From Acidobacteriota bacterium (GTDB lineage Bacteria > Acidobacteriota > Terriglobia > UBA7540), in the NCBI GenBank assembly GCA_021827255.1, contig JAKAWO010000138.1, forward strand, positions 1 through 7,780: a DNA stretch of 7,780 bases, in the 5' to 3' direction. Positions 7,369 through 7,780 of the stretch are shown piece by piece. The notes beneath the pieces were generated by a model. That model saw only the letters and a list, made by a program, of their open reading frames with translations. It had not been told where the DNA came from and did no database searches. The translations under genes were made by a program, and so were the position numbers. The number at the start of each line of letters is the position of its first letter. Positions within the stretch are counted from its first letter, which is position 1.

Positions 7369-7780
7369 ATGCCGAATCCGCTCGAACGGCCCGCCGCGGC
7401 GATCTTTGACATGGACGGCGTGCTGATTGACAGCAACCCGTTCCACCTTCAGAAATGGGCTGATTTTCTGCGCCTGCACCAAATAACTTTTAATGAAGCC
7501 GAATTGCCCAACCGGATTCTCGGCCAGCGGAACGACACGCTGATCCGCCACTTTTTCGGGCCGGAGGTCACGCCGGAAGAATCGCGAAGATTGAGCGAAG
7601 AAGTGGAGGCGATGTTCCGTGAAGCGTTTCGACCGCACGCCAAACCGCTGCCGGGGCTCGACCGTTTGATCCGCGAAATGCACGCCGCCGGAATCCCAAT
7701 GGCCGTGGCGTCCTCGGCGATTTGCAAAAACATCGAGTTCGCGCTGGAGGCGCTCGGCTACCGCAAATATTTCCGACCTA
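7369..7780 (+). CDS. HAD-superfamily hydrolase, beta-phosphoglucomutase-like, truncated by the right edge
   Basis: An ATG at 7369 with GGAG four bases upstream opens a frame that is still open at the last base (137 complete codons). Motif I of the HAD superfamily is clear: IFDMDGVLIDS with nucleophile Asp14 and acid/base Asp16. The following NPFH and W (residues 23-30) resemble the DSxPxHxxxW start of the helical C1 cap found in beta-phosphoglucomutase and related phosphatases. The cap runs to about residue 90, then LPGLDRLIREMHAAGIPMAVASS, with motif II serine at 115 or 116. The motif III lysine and motif IV aspartates would lie beyond the edge. The family is subfamily I HAD, acting on small phosphorylated metabolites such as sugar phosphates or phosphoglycolate; the exact substrate cannot be told from this part. 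It is co-directional with Kir but separated by about 210 noncoding bases, so it probably has its own promoter. Confidence 0.92.
   Translation, partial: MPNPLERPAAAIFDMDGVLIDSNPFHLQKWADFLRLHQITFNEAELPNRILGQRNDTLIRHFFGPEVTPEESRRLSEEVEAMFREAFRPHAKPLPGLDRLIREMHAAGIPMAVASSAICKNIEFALEALGYRKYFRP

Overview
The window is GC-rich bacterial DNA (judged by eye, not counted), with six genes supported from the sequence and a seventh entering from the left edge. No insertion sequence, CRISPR array, rRNA or tRNA was found. The host cannot be fixed from this sequence. The mix of a sigma-54 two-component pair, a PolX polymerase with a PHP domain, a KirBac-type potassium channel and short 'tcagttttc' intergenic repeats would suit an Acidobacteriota-like or related soil bacterium, but that is a weak inference.

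Layout, left to right. (1) Positions 1-111, minus strand: the first 37 codons of a gene that runs off the left edge, with a cysteine cluster that could begin a radical SAM motif. (2) Positions 112-389: a gap with a strong GC hairpin and no gene. (3) Positions 390-3481, minus strand: a two-gene operon, membrane histidine kinase then NtrC-type sigma-54 activator, joined by an ATGA overlap. (4) Positions 3614-5347, plus strand, divergent from the kinase: full-length PolX with every expected catalytic and metal-binding residue visible. (5) Positions 5348-5467: short noncoding gap with small repeats. (6) Positions 5468-6022, minus strand: a YceI-family protein with no signal peptide. (7) Positions 6023-6217: divergent intergenic region rich in GC palindromes. 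(8) Positions 6218-7156, plus strand: an inward-rectifier (Kir) potassium channel. (9) Positions 7157-7368: noncoding, with two inverted repeats and a possible diverged dispersed repeat. (10) Positions 7369 to the right edge, plus strand: the first 137 codons of a HAD-superfamily hydrolase resembling beta-phosphoglucomutase.

The kinase and regulator clearly form one signalling unit: the kinase senses something outside the membrane and the regulator, once phosphorylated, would activate sigma-54 promoters. Its targets are not evident here; only a poor sigma-54-like match lies upstream of the left-edge gene. PolX (base-excision type repair), YceI (lipid or isoprenoid binding), the Kir channel and the HAD enzyme look like separate single-gene units. 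I do not see convincing evidence of a new multi-gene system. The points most worth checking are the left-edge gene, a substitution in the Kir cytoplasmic domain, and the candidate intergenic repeat family.
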